Shown: positions 55,410 to 64,000 of the stretch, piece by piece | How positions within the stretch are numbered: the first letter of the stretch is position 1 | How the letters are laid out: the number at the start of each line of letters is the position of its first letter | The notes under the pieces: model-generated | Database searches by the model: none | Seen by the model: the letters and a program-made list of their open reading frames with translations, nothing else | Told to the model about the DNA's origin: nothing | Origin: Maniola hyperantus | Lineage: Eukaryota; Arthropoda; Insecta; Lepidoptera; Nymphalidae | Assembly (NCBI RefSeq): GCF_902806685.2 | Contig: NC_048546.1 | Location: 3,658,001 to 3,722,000 of the forward strand | DNA length: 64,000 nucleotides | Reading direction: 5' to 3' | Made by a program: the position numbers and the translations under genes

Positions 55410-55466
55410 AAGCTGTGATAGCCTAGTGATTAACACATCCGTGTCCTAGTCGGAGGCCGAGCGTTC
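55410..55466 (+). repeat. 5' part of the SINE split by the errantivirus
   Basis: GTGATAGCCTAGTGATTAACACATCCG...CGGAGGCCGAGCGTTC is the tRNA-like head (A box side) of the SINE family at 28560 and 51115. It stops inside the B box, at the insertion point. The 3' part resumes at 63919. Confidence 0.85.
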
Positions 55467-55695
55467 TGTTACACCTTTGGTATGTATACAATAGTGCTAA
55501 CGCAAGCACACCCCACCTAAGCTCTCCTAACAAGAGGCTAGACGACAACAGTCAGTCTCGAGGGTAACGTCAACCAGTTAACACGTCTTTCCGGTTATTT
55601 GTTTTCATAATATAAATTGTGTAGAAAACTAATTAAATAGTTTTAGGGAAATAAAATCTTTTTTTAAAAAGGCTTTCCCCAAAGGTCCCGTAACA
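55467..55695 (+). repeat. 5' LTR of the errantivirus
   Basis: 229 bp, TGTTACACC...CCCGTAACA. There is no TATA box; TCAGT at 55552-55556 is a candidate initiator. The poly(A) signal AATAAA is at 55650-55655. Confidence 0.95.
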
Positions 55696-55698
55696 ATT

Positions 55699-55720
55699 TG
55701 GTGGCAGCGCGGTGGGATCC
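55699..55720 (+). other. Primer-binding site
   Basis: TGGTGGCAGCGCGGTGGGAT starts 3 nt after the LTR. TGG pairs with the tRNA CCA end. The rest resembles the complement of a tRNA-Leu 3' end with two extra bases; the tRNA identity is from memory and unverified. Confidence 0.6.
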
Positions 55721-56033
55721 TGAACATTCCGGTTTGCCTAAAAAGTGTCGTATACCCCGGGCTCCGCGTAGACCGATTTTTGAACGTTTTTCCGGAAGGA
55801 AAATCTAAAAGAAGAAACAAGGACTCTAAAGTGAAAAGTGCTGTGCAAAAAGCTCATAAGTGAAAAGTGTAGTGAAAAGTGCACGAGTCCTGTGTCGGCA
55901 GACGATCTCAAATTCGTGAAGTGTTGTTAACCCGTCCGGTGCAACGCCAGGGTGTGACCCTGACCCCACAGAGTTGGAATTCACGGGAGGTCCGGCCGCT
56001 TATTCTGTAAACATCTTCGCTTATCGCTGAAGA

Positions 56034-56074
56034 ATGCAGGCGAGCGTCTTGTTTATGTTAACATTCGTCGAACT
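56034..56074 (+). CDS. env: Predicted env exon 1 (signal peptide), in the 5' leader
   Basis: An ATG at 56034 opens 13 codons plus 2 nt before a consensus GTAAGT donor at 56075. The encoded stretch is hydrophobic, as in a signal peptide. Unspliced, the frame ends at once, because the donor's own bases form the stop codon (TAA at 56076-56078), leaving a 14-codon upstream ORF. The acceptor at 61791-61792 leaves exactly the one nucleotide needed to complete the split codon in the env frame. This split is inferred from the sequence; no transcript has been seen. Confidence 0.7.
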
Positions 56075-56433
56075 GTAAGTGTTATCTCTATTATGGTCTA
56101 CGCGTTATAAATGAACAATATTGAATTGAATACAAAGAAGATTATAGATTGAAAATTACAGATTTAATATTCAAAGGAATTTGAAAGTTTAAAAACTATT
56201 AACTTTTGACAAAGTTATATAAAAAGGAATTTATAAAAGGAGAATACATAGAAAGTTGTGGAAGAAACTTATATTTGACATTTTACATTTGACATTTTAT
56301 ATTTTTACAGATTTATTTTACATTTTTGTGTGTACTTTATTTTACTTGTGTGTTTACTCTATTCTATTGATTGTTTTTTTTGTGTTTTGTGTATCAAAGT
56401 ATCCAGATCGAACTACTAACATAGTTTTACAAA

Positions 56434-57534
56434 ATGCCGAGGTCAGATAAGGTTAGCTTAGACGTCCCACAGAGACCTCAAGACAGTGAGACTAGGTCAC
56501 CGTCCCCGGTCCTGTCAATTAAGGGCGAAATAGAAGTAGATTTGAACATCTTGTTAAAATTTATAAAACCTTACGATGGGTCACGAGAAACTATTAATTC
56601 TTTTATCACGAATTGCAATAACGCTTTCGATTTGGCTACGGAGTCACAAAAGTATATCCTATTTAAATACATTCTAAGCCAACTTCAAGGCAAGGCTGAA
56701 ATAGCAGCCTCGATTAAAGACTTTACCTGTTTCGAACAACTTAAGGAATTTCTCAAAACCCAATTCAGTCAAAAGAAACACTATTCCCATTTAATCATGG
56801 ACCTGCAGGAAACAAAACAATTATCCACAGACAGTGTCGTACAATTTTCAACCAAAATTGAGTCAATTCTCACCCAGCTTCTAACAGAGATTACCATGAA
56901 TTCACATAGGAAGTTAGAAATTCCAGGGCGTACAGCCGCGATGGAGGACTTAGCTCTCCATCACTTCCTTATGGGTTTACACCCTAGGATTTCGAACATT
57001 GTTAGGTGTCGGTCCCCTCGGAACCTAAACGAGGCAATTTCGCTAGCAATCTCGGAAGAAAAGATCCAACAGACATTATATAGAAAAACTGAAAACTACC
57101 AAAAGGAAAGAAGGAATTTTCCGGGTCAATTGATGTCAAAACCCCTTCAGGGACAACAAAGAAAATTCTACAAGCCTCCTCAAGGTAATAATTCCTTTAT
57201 GCCTAGACCCCCTCAGGGTCAGCAAAACCAATTTGGGCCCCGACCCCCTCAGGGTCAACAAGGCCAAAGAAACTTCTATAGGCCTCCTCAAGGCCCATCA
57301 TATTATCCACAAAATAGCTTTGTGCCCAGACCTCCTCAAGGTCACCAAGGAAACAGATTTCAACAACCATCTTATTTCAATAAACCACACATCAACTTCG
57401 TTGATGAAGAAGAGGAAGAAGATGATAGGACTCCTTATGATGAGGAAAATCATCCGGGACCTTCCGTCCCCGACGAACAGGATCATGACGAAACTACCGA
57501 CTACTATGAGAACGACGAGGATTTAAACATGTAG
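56434..57534 (+). CDS. gag: Gag polyprotein, 366 residues
   Basis: ATG in an AAAATG context; stop TAG at 57532-57534. It has an acidic N-terminus, then a helical retrotransposon-capsid-like region (about residues 35-235, starting near LLKFIKPYDGS). After that comes a Pro/Gln-rich tail with five PPQG units plus one PLQG (57150-57350), and finally an Asp/Glu-rich C-terminus. There is no CCHC zinc knuckle; the basic, Gln-rich repeats may bind RNA instead. Gag forms the particle shell in the cytoplasm. The last codons contain the -1 frameshift heptamer that leads into pol. Confidence 0.9.
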   Translation: MPRSDKVSLDVPQRPQDSETRSPSPVLSIKGEIEVDLNILLKFIKPYDGSRETINSFITNCNNAFDLATESQKYILFKYILSQLQGKAEIAASIKDFTCFEQLKEFLKTQFSQKKHYSHLIMDLQETKQLSTDSVVQFSTKIESILTQLLTEITMNSHRKLEIPGRTAAMEDLALHHFLMGLHPRISNIVRCRSPRNLNEAISLAISEEKIQQTLYRKTENYQKERRNFPGQLMSKPLQGQQRKFYKPPQGNNSFMPRPPQGQQNQFGPRPPQGQQGQRNFYRPPQGPSYYPQNSFVPRPPQGHQGNRFQQPSYFNKPHINFVDEEEEEDDRTPYDEENHPGPSVPDEQDHDETTDYYENDEDLNM

Positions 57535-60500
57535 ATGTCACGTCGTCGTGCCGGACGCGACATCACCCAAGTCGTGGCACGAATAGGATTTTCAAAATCA
57601 ATAACAACAACAACAGGCTATTACCACATATTAATGTAAAGACTTCAGGAAGTTCCAGGCCTCTTTCATTATTGCTCGATACAGGCGCATCCATCTGCCT
57701 TATAAGAAGGTCCGCCTTAACAAACACCATGAAGGTGCATTCGGAAAATGTGTCAGTAAAGGGAATCGATTCCAAAATCGATTTACCCCTCAAAAGTTTA
57801 GGTTACGTGAACCTTAAAATAAAAATAGGAAACGAATTGATATGCCATAAGTTCCATGTATTCAACGAATTACAGATCCCCTATGATGGAATCATAGGAT
57901 CAGACCTTTTTGCGGCATACAATTGTCAGCTAAACTATAATACAAATAGCCTCGAAATCAATCAACACAAGGCATATTTAATTTTCACCGAACCAAAGTA
58001 CCTTATTACACCAAGATCAGAAACTGTCATCGAATGTTCGGTAGAAAATCCCGAAATAAGAGAAGGAATGATAATAGATCAGAGAATTTCCGAACAGGTT
58101 CTTATTTCCAACTGCATGGTTAAAGTGAAACCCAATAAAAGAGTCAACATTACTATATTGAATACTACCGAAGAACCTATTGAAATAAATTCTAATCTAA
58201 ACCTTAAATTGCAGAAAATTCCGTCTCACAACATAGAATTAGTTAACAATTGCCAGAACACGTTAGAGAGAACCGAACGAGTTGTTGATTCTCTCAGGTT
58301 GTCGCATTTAAACGACGAAGAGGGCGAACAACTCGTGAATGTTTGTTCGCAATACTCCGATATATTTCACTTACCAGATGACAGACTAACATACACACAC
58401 GCGTTGAAACATCGAATCAAAACAAATTCGGACACTCCTATTAACGCAAAATCTTACAGATTCCCTCAATGCCACAAAGACGAGGTTCAAAACCAGATAA
58501 AGAAGATGCTAGACCAAGACATAATCCAGCCATCGATATCACCCTGGTCATCACCCATCTGGGTGGTACCCAAAAAAATCGATGCTTCAGGTGAAAGAAA
58601 ATGGAGAGTGGTGATAGACTACCGAAAACTCAACGATATAACCATTGGAGAATCGTATCCCATTCCACAGATCAACGAAATCCTGGACCAACTAGGAAAT
58701 AGTAAATACTTCTCTACCCTTGACTTGGCATCTGGGTTCCATCAGATCCGACTAGACCCAGAGGACGCGGACAAAACCGCCTTCACCATCCCAGAAGGGC
58801 ACTACCAGTTCAAAAGGATGCCATTTGGACTAAAAAACGCCCCAGCCACGTTTCAGAGGATGATTAATACCGTTCTCTCCGGGCTGCAAGGAATTCACTG
58901 CTATGTCTATCTAGACGACATCGTCATTTATTCTTATGATCTAAATTCGCACATAGAGAAATTAAAAAGTGTATTCGATAGGTTACGCCAATTCAATCTT
59001 AAACTGCAACCAGACAAATGCGAATTTCTGCGAAAGGAAGTAAACTATTTAGGGCATACTATTACAGACGAAGGAGTTAGACCAAATCCCGACAAGATAA
59101 AAGCTGTAAAAGAATTCCCTATCCCAAAGAATCAAAAAGATGTAAAATCTTTCCTAGGTCTCATTTCCTACTACCGAAGATTCATTTCAAATTTCTCCAT
59201 GCTTGCAAAACCACTTACCTCACTCTTCAAGAAGAATACCACGTTCAATTGGGGTAATGAACAACAACTCTCTTTCGAAACTTTGAAAAGTAAATTATTA
59301 ACAGCACCAATACTTATCTACCCAGACTTTACTAAGCCGTTCATACTTACCTGTGATGCATCAAATTATGCTATCTCTGCAATTTTGTCTCAGGGAGAAA
59401 TAGGAAAAGATCGTCCTATTGCTTTTGCGTCGCGTACATTAAATAAAGCTGAAACAAATTACAGCACTACAGAAAAAGAATGTCTTGCAATTGTTTTTGG
59501 TACTAAAACATTTAGACCTTACCTGTATGGAAATACTTTTACCATTGTCACAGACCATAAACCGCTTCAATGGCTTTTCAACTGCAAGGATCCTGGATCA
59601 CGTTTAGTAAGATGGCGACTCAAATTGGAAGAGTATGATTACAGCATAAAATACAAAAAGGGAAAAGTTAACGCTAATGCTGACGCTTTATCAAGATACC
59701 CAGTTAACCCTGTTACAGTAAATCCAGAAGAACTAAATTTAGATGGAGATCTAGAAGAATTACTCATTTCTCCACCATCTTTTGAACTAGATGAAATCTT
59801 ACCTGATACCGAAGACCAACCAATTATTCCCACTTCTAATCCGCAAATAGGAGACTTCTCTCCGTTACCGATTGCCGAAGATCTACCAGACATGTTTGAA
59901 ACACCACTGGTTTCAAAACCATTACCACCTGTACCTTCTGTACCATCTCCACCTGAACTCATTGGTTCACCACCTATCGAGCAGATCGATCTACCAAGTA
60001 GAGAATTAAGCCCAACTGATGATGACTACTCCACATTTCTGAAAACTGTGTCTGACAAGAATAAAAATTTCAATACGCACATCGTAGAATACAATGAAAG
60101 TTTACTGAAATCATCGGTTAAAACATTATTAATACCCACATCCATTGATCTCGATGAGTCAAATCCATATGTTGAAGAAATATTAGGTAATGTTGCGAAT
60201 TCAAACGAGATTATGGAAGCCGAAAAACAACTACATTCATATCACAAAGTAGAAGCAACTAATAAAAGATATTTTCTTCTCTTCACGAAAGTGCACCATT
60301 TCGATGAATCACGTTATATTGAAATATTCGAGACTCTGAAACGCGTTAGAAATCAATTATTAATATTTGGAAATATAGATGAAATTGCAATTTCCGATTT
60401 CAGAGACCCGTTTGAAAAACATTCCTTTACAAAGATATATAATATTATTTTATTTCTTTTCAATAACACTGGTATTAAGGTGAATATATATCACAATAAT

Positions 60501-61568
60501 ATAACTTATCCATCTCCTACCGAAATAAAGAAGATTTTACACGATAACCATGATATCCCAGTCGCTGGACATCTAGGATCAGCCCGCATGTTTAGTAGAG
60601 TAAAAGATATGTACTACTGGAAAGGAATGCGTAAAGATATAGAAACATACGTCAAAGCCTGCAAATCTTGTCAGGAAAACAAAGCACTAAGGAGGATAAA
60701 CAGGGCTCCCATGCAAATTACCAGCACTAGTACTGCGCCATGGCAGCGCCTCAGTCTAGATATAGTTGGACCCTTACCAGAATCCGGATTAGCAAAACTA
60801 AAATACATACTCACACTACAAGACGACTTAACGAAATTTTCCGCAGCGTATCCAGTTCGTAGTACAACAGCAGAAGAAACAACAGACTGTCTTCTACATT
60901 TCATATCTCTTTTTGGAATACCGAAAATGATTCTTACAGACCAAGGTACGAACTTCACGGCAGAATTATTCAAGAAAACCTGCCAATTCCTGAAAATAAA
61001 GCAATTATGGTCTTCACCATATCACCCCCAGACACAAGGTGCATTAGAAAGGAGTCACTCAACCTTAAAAGAATATTTAAAATCCTATGTTAATGAAGGA
61101 CAGACTGACTGGCCCCGTTACGTCTACACCGCAATGCTAGCGTATAATACAGCTACCCATTGTACTACCAATTACACCCCGTACGAATTGTTATATGGCC
61201 ATAAGCCATTTATCCCAAATTCTATCTTTGACGAAACTCCTGGAGCCACCTATCCCGAATACGTGAAGATGCTTCAAAATCGTCTTAAATTCTCACAACA
61301 AAAAGCAGTTCAAAACATACAAAATTCTAAAAACAGATCAAAAAACTATTATGATTCCCATAGTAGACCACGACAGTACAAAGTAGGCGACTACGTTTAC
61401 CTGAAAAACCATCTAAGGTTACGCAAAGCCTTATCCCCATTATGGAAAGGACCATACAAGGTCATAAAAATTCTTGGTAATAATACCTTATCCTTGCTAA
61501 TCAATAGACGTCATGTCACTCATCATTACGATGAGGTGAAATTGGCCGAAACATCCGGAAATACCTAA
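57510..61568 (+). CDS. pol: Pol polyprotein: protease, reverse transcriptase, RNase H, integrase
   Basis: The pol frame opens at 57510, just after a TGA at 57507, and overlaps the end of gag by 25 nt in the -1 frame. It therefore needs frameshifting and has no start of its own. Protease: LLDTGAS, Asp-Thr-Gly at 57678-57686. RT: YLDDIV at about 58908-58925. RNase H: TCDAS near 59352 and TDHKPLQWLF near 59550. A Pro/Asp/Glu-rich linker and a further unassigned segment (59700-60520) follow. Integrase: an H-H-C-C finger (60540-60680) and catalytic D, D and E at about 60758, 60939 and 61047 (LDIVGP, LTDQGTNF, QGALERSHS), then a C-terminal GPYKV module near 61450. All catalytic residues I can check are intact. 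It makes the DNA copy and inserts it. Confidence 0.95.
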   Translation, partial: ERRGFKHVDVTSSCRTRHHPSRGTNRIFKINNNNNRLLPHINVKTSGSSRPLSLLLDTGASICLIRRSALTNTMKVHSENVSVKGIDSKIDLPLKSLGYVNLKIKIGNELICHKFHVFNELQIPYDGIIGSDLFAAYNCQLNYNTNSLEINQHKAYLIFTEPKYLITPRSETVIECSVENPEIREGMIIDQRISEQVLISNCMVKVKPNKRVNITILNTTEEPIEINSNLNLKLQKIPSHNIELVNNCQNTLERTERVVDSLRLSHLNDEEGEQLVNVCSQYSDIFHLPDDRLTYTHALKHRIKTNSDTPINAKSYRFPQCHKDEVQNQIKKMLDQDIIQPSISPWSSPIWVVPKKIDASGERKWRVVIDYRKLNDITIGESYPIPQINEILDQLGNSKYFSTLDLASGFHQIRLDPEDADKTAFTIPEGHYQFKRMPFGLKNAPATFQRMINTVLSGLQGIHCYVYLDDIVIYSYDLNSHIEKLKSVFDRLRQFNLKLQPDKCEFLRKEVNYLGHTITDEGVRPNPDKIKAVKEFPIPKNQKDVKSFLGLISYYRRFISNFSMLAKPLTSLFKKNTTFNWGNEQQLSFETLKSKLLTAPILIYPDFTKPFILTCDASNYAISAILSQGEIGKDRPIAFASRTLNKAETNYSTTEKECLAIVFGTKTFRPYLYGNTFTIVTDHKPLQWLFNCKDPGSRLVRWRLKLEEYDYSIKYKKGKVNANADALSRYPVNPVTVNPEELNLDGDLEELLISPPSFELDEILPDTEDQPIIPTSNPQIGDFSPLPIAEDLPDMFETPLVSKPLPPVPSVPSPPELIGSPPIEQIDLPSRELSPTDDDYSTFLKTVSDKNKNFNTHIVEYNESLLKSSVKTLLIPTSIDLDESNPYVEEILGNVANSNEIMEAEKQLHSYHKVEATNKRYFLLFTKVHHFDESRYIEIFETLKRVRNQLLIFGNIDEIAISDFRDPFEKHSFTKIYNIILFLFNNTGIKVNIYHNNITYPSPTEIKKILHDNHDIPVAGHLGSARMFSRVKDMYYWKGMRKDIETYVKACKSCQENKALRRINRAPMQITSTSTAPWQRLSLDIVGPLPESGLAKLKYILTLQDDLTKFSAAYPVRSTTAEETTDCLLHFISLFGIPKMILTDQGTNFTAELFKKTCQFLKIKQLWSSPYHPQTQGALERSHSTLKEYLKSYVNEGQTDWPRYVYTAMLAYNTATHCTTNYTPYELLYGHKPFIPNSIFDETPGATYPEYVKMLQNRLKFSQQKAVQNIQNSKNRSKNYYDSHSRPRQYKVGDYVYLKNHLRLRKALSPLWKGPYKVIKILGNNTLSLLINRRHVTHHYDEVKLAETSGNT
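57522..57582 (+). promoter_or_regulatory. Gag-Pol -1 frameshift signal: slippery site plus predicted pseudoknot
   Basis: T TTA AAC (57522-57528) lies in the gag frame two codons before the stop. After a 5-nt spacer, stem 1 pairs 57534-57539 with 57559-57564 and, past one mismatch, 57541-57543 with 57555-57557. Bases in its loop (57546-57552, TCGTGCC) pair with 57576-57582 (GGCACGA) as stem 2, giving an H-type pseudoknot. Read by eye; no folding energy was computed. Confidence 0.75.
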
Positions 61569-61792
61569 TAGGTTAACGGAAACTACTTATAGGTATTAGT
61601 TGTAGGAGAAAAGTTTACCTTTAAAATTAAAAGGTAATTAGATATAGTATAGTATTAATTTCATTTACTTACTCTCGTAAAATTTAATTTAGATTACTTA
61701 GCTTAGGTTTAAGGAAAAGACTCTTATCATTTTTAAAATTTAACAAATAAATTCTTGAGAATTACCATTAACATATATTATGAAATTTTCAG

Positions 61793-63626
61793 TGTTTTCG
61801 CCCAACCGCATCGGGAATACATACAACAAATTTCAGCAAGCTCCGGCATTTATTTTGATTACCTGGGAAATGTAAAAATAAACGAAGGACAATTAAATGT
61901 TCTAATTCCATTAGATATATCGTTTGTAAAACCACATGTCGAAAATATTAACTCGGTAATTAATACAGTTAGAAACACTTGTAAGAGAACTTCAGTTAGT
62001 AAAGAGTGCTATAACATTTTCGAGCCTTTAACATTACGATACCAAGATATAGTAAAACAATTCTCTGCCATATCTCATTTGTTAGATACAAAAGCCAAAC
62101 GCAGTGCTTGGTTTGCAGGGATCGGTTCCATTATGAAACACATCTTTGGAACTTTAGACGAAGATGATGCAGTAGTTTTTGATGAAGCAATAGATTCCGT
62201 ATTGAATAACGAAAGGAAAATATCGTCTTTGGTTAAAGAAAACATTTTAGTAACTAACTCTATAATTAATAATTTTAATGAAACATTCATAAAGGTCCAA
62301 GTAAATGAACACCGTCTGAATGAAGCTATTGACAAATTCTCAGCGAAAATAGGAAATTTATCCATCACTGAAGATAAGATACAATTGCAATTAGATATTA
62401 ACGATGTATTCACTAGCCTCGAAATGTCTATACTTACATTATCATTCAAACTTGAAGATATCATAAATGCCATAATGTTTAGTAGTCAGAATATATTGCA
62501 TCCATCAATAATTACACCAAAACAACTCCACAGGGAACTTATTGATTGCTCTAGACATTTACCTCAAGAATTAGAATTACCAGTCCCACTTGAGATTTCT
62601 ATGATACATACTATTATGAAAATATCAAAGGTATCGTCTTACTATATGAAAAACAAATTGATATTCGTATTACAAATACCATTAGTGTCAAGTACACAAT
62701 ATAGATTATATCATAATATCCCCTTGCCTACACCGCATATTCCTGGTAAACCAGAGTCTTTCAGTTTAGTAATTCCTAGTTCGAAATATATCGCAATGAC
62801 TATTGATAAAAACCACTATTTCGATCTGGACGATTTGAATAACTGTTTAATTATTAATTACGAACATTATATATGTGATGTTGCAAATGTGTATGCAACT
62901 GATGGTAAAAGTACTTGTGAAAGCGAATTGTTATCAAAGGTCATTAATAAAATCCCGAACCAATGTGAAACCAAGTTCATATATGGTAAAGTAAATATTT
63001 GGAAAAAATTGAATTATAATAGGTGGATATTTGTCCAATCCGAACCAAGTAAAATTATCATAGAATGTCAGAGATTTAAAATACATAAAGAGGACACTTT
63101 GTTAGGTACTGGTGTTCTAACCTTACGAGAATCATGCATTGGATACAATAAAAACACAGTCCTTATGACAAATAAACTTGATAAAAATATATCTTTACCT
63201 CTAATAACCTTTGATTACAATCTCATTAATGATTCGTGTTGTAATAGGTTTAAATTTGAGAAAATTAAAGATAGTGTGTCCCCTATTCGTTTGGAGAGAA
63301 TCGATTTAGATAACTTAAAATCCCAAAGGGAAATGTTAAATAAAAATTTCTTCAGCACAGAACTGACAGAAGAGATTCCTCACATAATAAAATACGGGAC
63401 GCATTACTCAATTCTAACCATAATCATTTCCATTGGTATTGTCGGTGGAGTGATATATATTGTAGTTCGTAAGATATTCAAAAACGTAAATGTAAAGGAA
63501 AATAAATTACCGGATAAGAATTTTGAAAATATAGAGTTGGAAGTGAATATTAATCCAAAGGGCGGTGAAGTCGATGAAGTCACAGATAAGTCTATTGGAT
63601 ATCCGAAACTTAAACGGAAACTTTAA
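61793..63626 (+). CDS. env: Env glycoprotein, exon 2 (main part)
   Basis: The open frame runs from 61755, but its first ATG-like start is only a TTG. TTTTCAG at 61786-61792 is a good acceptor, so I place exon 2 at 61793 and the start codon in the leader exon at 56034. A basic furin-type site (AKR, about 62094-62102) is followed by a Gly-rich GIGS...FGTLDEDD stretch, the pattern shared by errantivirus Env and baculovirus F fusion proteins. The N-terminal side would be the F2-like subunit and the larger C-terminal side F1. A transmembrane helix lies at about 63408-63464. The short cytoplasmic tail ends with a YPKL tyrosine sorting-type motif and a basic cluster. The protein should be secreted to the membrane and could give infectivity; function is inferred. 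Confidence 0.9.
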
Positions 63627-63681
63627 GTCTTCTTTATGAAGATAAACTTCGGAAGAAAAACTATCCGAAGTTTACCCCCAT

Positions 63682-63689
63682 GGGGGAGG
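63682..63689 (+). other. Polypurine tract
   Basis: GGGGGAGG directly abuts the 3' LTR. It would prime plus-strand DNA synthesis. Confidence 0.85.
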
Positions 63690-63918
63690 TGTTACACCTT
63701 TGGTATGTATACAATAGTGCTAACGCAAGCACACCCCACCTAAGCTCTCCTAACAAGAGGCTAGACGACAACAGTCAGTCTCGAGGGTAACGTCAACCAG
63801 TTAACACGTCTTTCCGGTTATTTGTTTTCATAATATAAATTGTGTAGAAAACTAATTAAATAGTTTTAGGGAAATAAAATCTTTTTTTAAAAAGGCTTTC
63901 CCCAAAGGTCCCGTAACA
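63690..63918 (+). repeat. 3' LTR of the errantivirus
   Basis: 229 bp, no difference seen from the 5' LTR. AATAAA at 63873-63878. Confidence 0.95.
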
Positions 63919-64000
63919 GTTCGATCCTAGGCTCGCACCTCTAACTTTTCGGAGTTATGTCCGTTTTAAGTTTATATAATAAATTAAATATCACTTGCTT
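63919..64000 (+). repeat. 3' part of the split SINE, running off the window
   Basis: GTTCGATCCTAGGCTCGCACCTCTAACTTTTCGGAGTTATG, then ATATCACTTGCTT, matches 28586 onward. It begins with the duplicated GTTC of the insertion site. Confidence 0.85.

Larger units (their letters stand above)
55467..63918 (+). mobile_element. Complete errantivirus (Ty3/gypsy retrotransposon with env)
   Basis: 8,452 bp with LTRs 55467-55695 and 63690-63918, each TGTTA...TAACA, 229 bp and identical by eye over the full length. A GTTC duplication flanks it (55463-55466, 63919-63922). Internal order is primer-binding site, leader with a spliced env exon, gag, pol (protease, RT, RNase H, integrase) and env, then a GGGGGAGG polypurine tract. 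All three frames are open. Identical LTRs and open frames mean a recent insertion that may still be mobile. The env protein with a furin-like site and a baculovirus-F-like fusion region places it with insect errantiviruses. Confidence 0.96.

Noticed and set aside
57672..57680. Start of pol at 57672
   Set aside because: The codon is TTG inside the protease active-site region; the frame is open back to 57510 and overlaps gag, so translation must enter by frameshift.
61755..61792. Start of env at 61755
   Set aside because: That codon is TTG, and the stretch before 61793 ends in a good splice acceptor. A leader exon start is more likely.

Overview
The window is animal nuclear DNA and almost certainly lepidopteran (moth or butterfly). 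The evidence is AT-rich sequence, GT-AG introns, dense SINE, LINE-tail and MITE families of the kind that fill lepidopteran genomes, insect-type odorant-binding-protein genes, and an insect errantivirus (Ty3/gypsy element with an env gene).

Layout. 1-3.6 kb: repeats and AT-rich spacer. 3.76-19.2 kb: three tandem plus-strand genes for small secreted cysteine-rich proteins of the Plus-C odorant-binding-protein type. Each has five exons, all introns in phase 0, and a matching exon plan; their introns hold many MITEs, SINEs and LINE tails. 19.6-25.0 kb: a convergent minus-strand gene for a secreted, very long serpin-like protein. It has a Ser/Thr-rich extension of about 890 residues, then a serpin fold whose reactive-centre region is unusually long and lacks the usual Ala-rich hinge. 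25-55.4 kb: no host gene that I can support. This is a repeat field with RTE-like and Jockey-like LINE 3' fragments, three or more tRNA-derived SINE families, and several MITE families, some with visible target-site duplications. It includes a THAP-domain transposon relic and GC-rich palindromic elements. 55,467-63,918: a complete errantivirus of 8,452 bp with identical 229-bp LTRs, a 4-bp GTTC duplication and intact gag, pol and env. It sits inside the B box of a tRNA-derived SINE that resumes at 63,919.

How the parts work together. The OBP-like genes look like a tandem-duplication cluster. Genes A and B have a TATA box upstream; their products should be secreted binding proteins. The serpin-like gene converges on the last OBP-like gene, and the two poly(A) signals lie only about 30 bp apart.

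The errantivirus shows its whole expression logic in the sequence. A 5' leader micro-ORF carries a splice donor that overlaps its own stop codon and is phase-matched to an acceptor at the start of env, so splicing would supply the env signal peptide. A T TTA AAC slippery heptamer followed by a predicted H-type pseudoknot, at the end of gag, would yield Gag-Pol by -1 frameshifting. These two signals, the young age of the copy and the odd serpin are the most interesting content. All functional statements are sequence-based inference; no searches were run.
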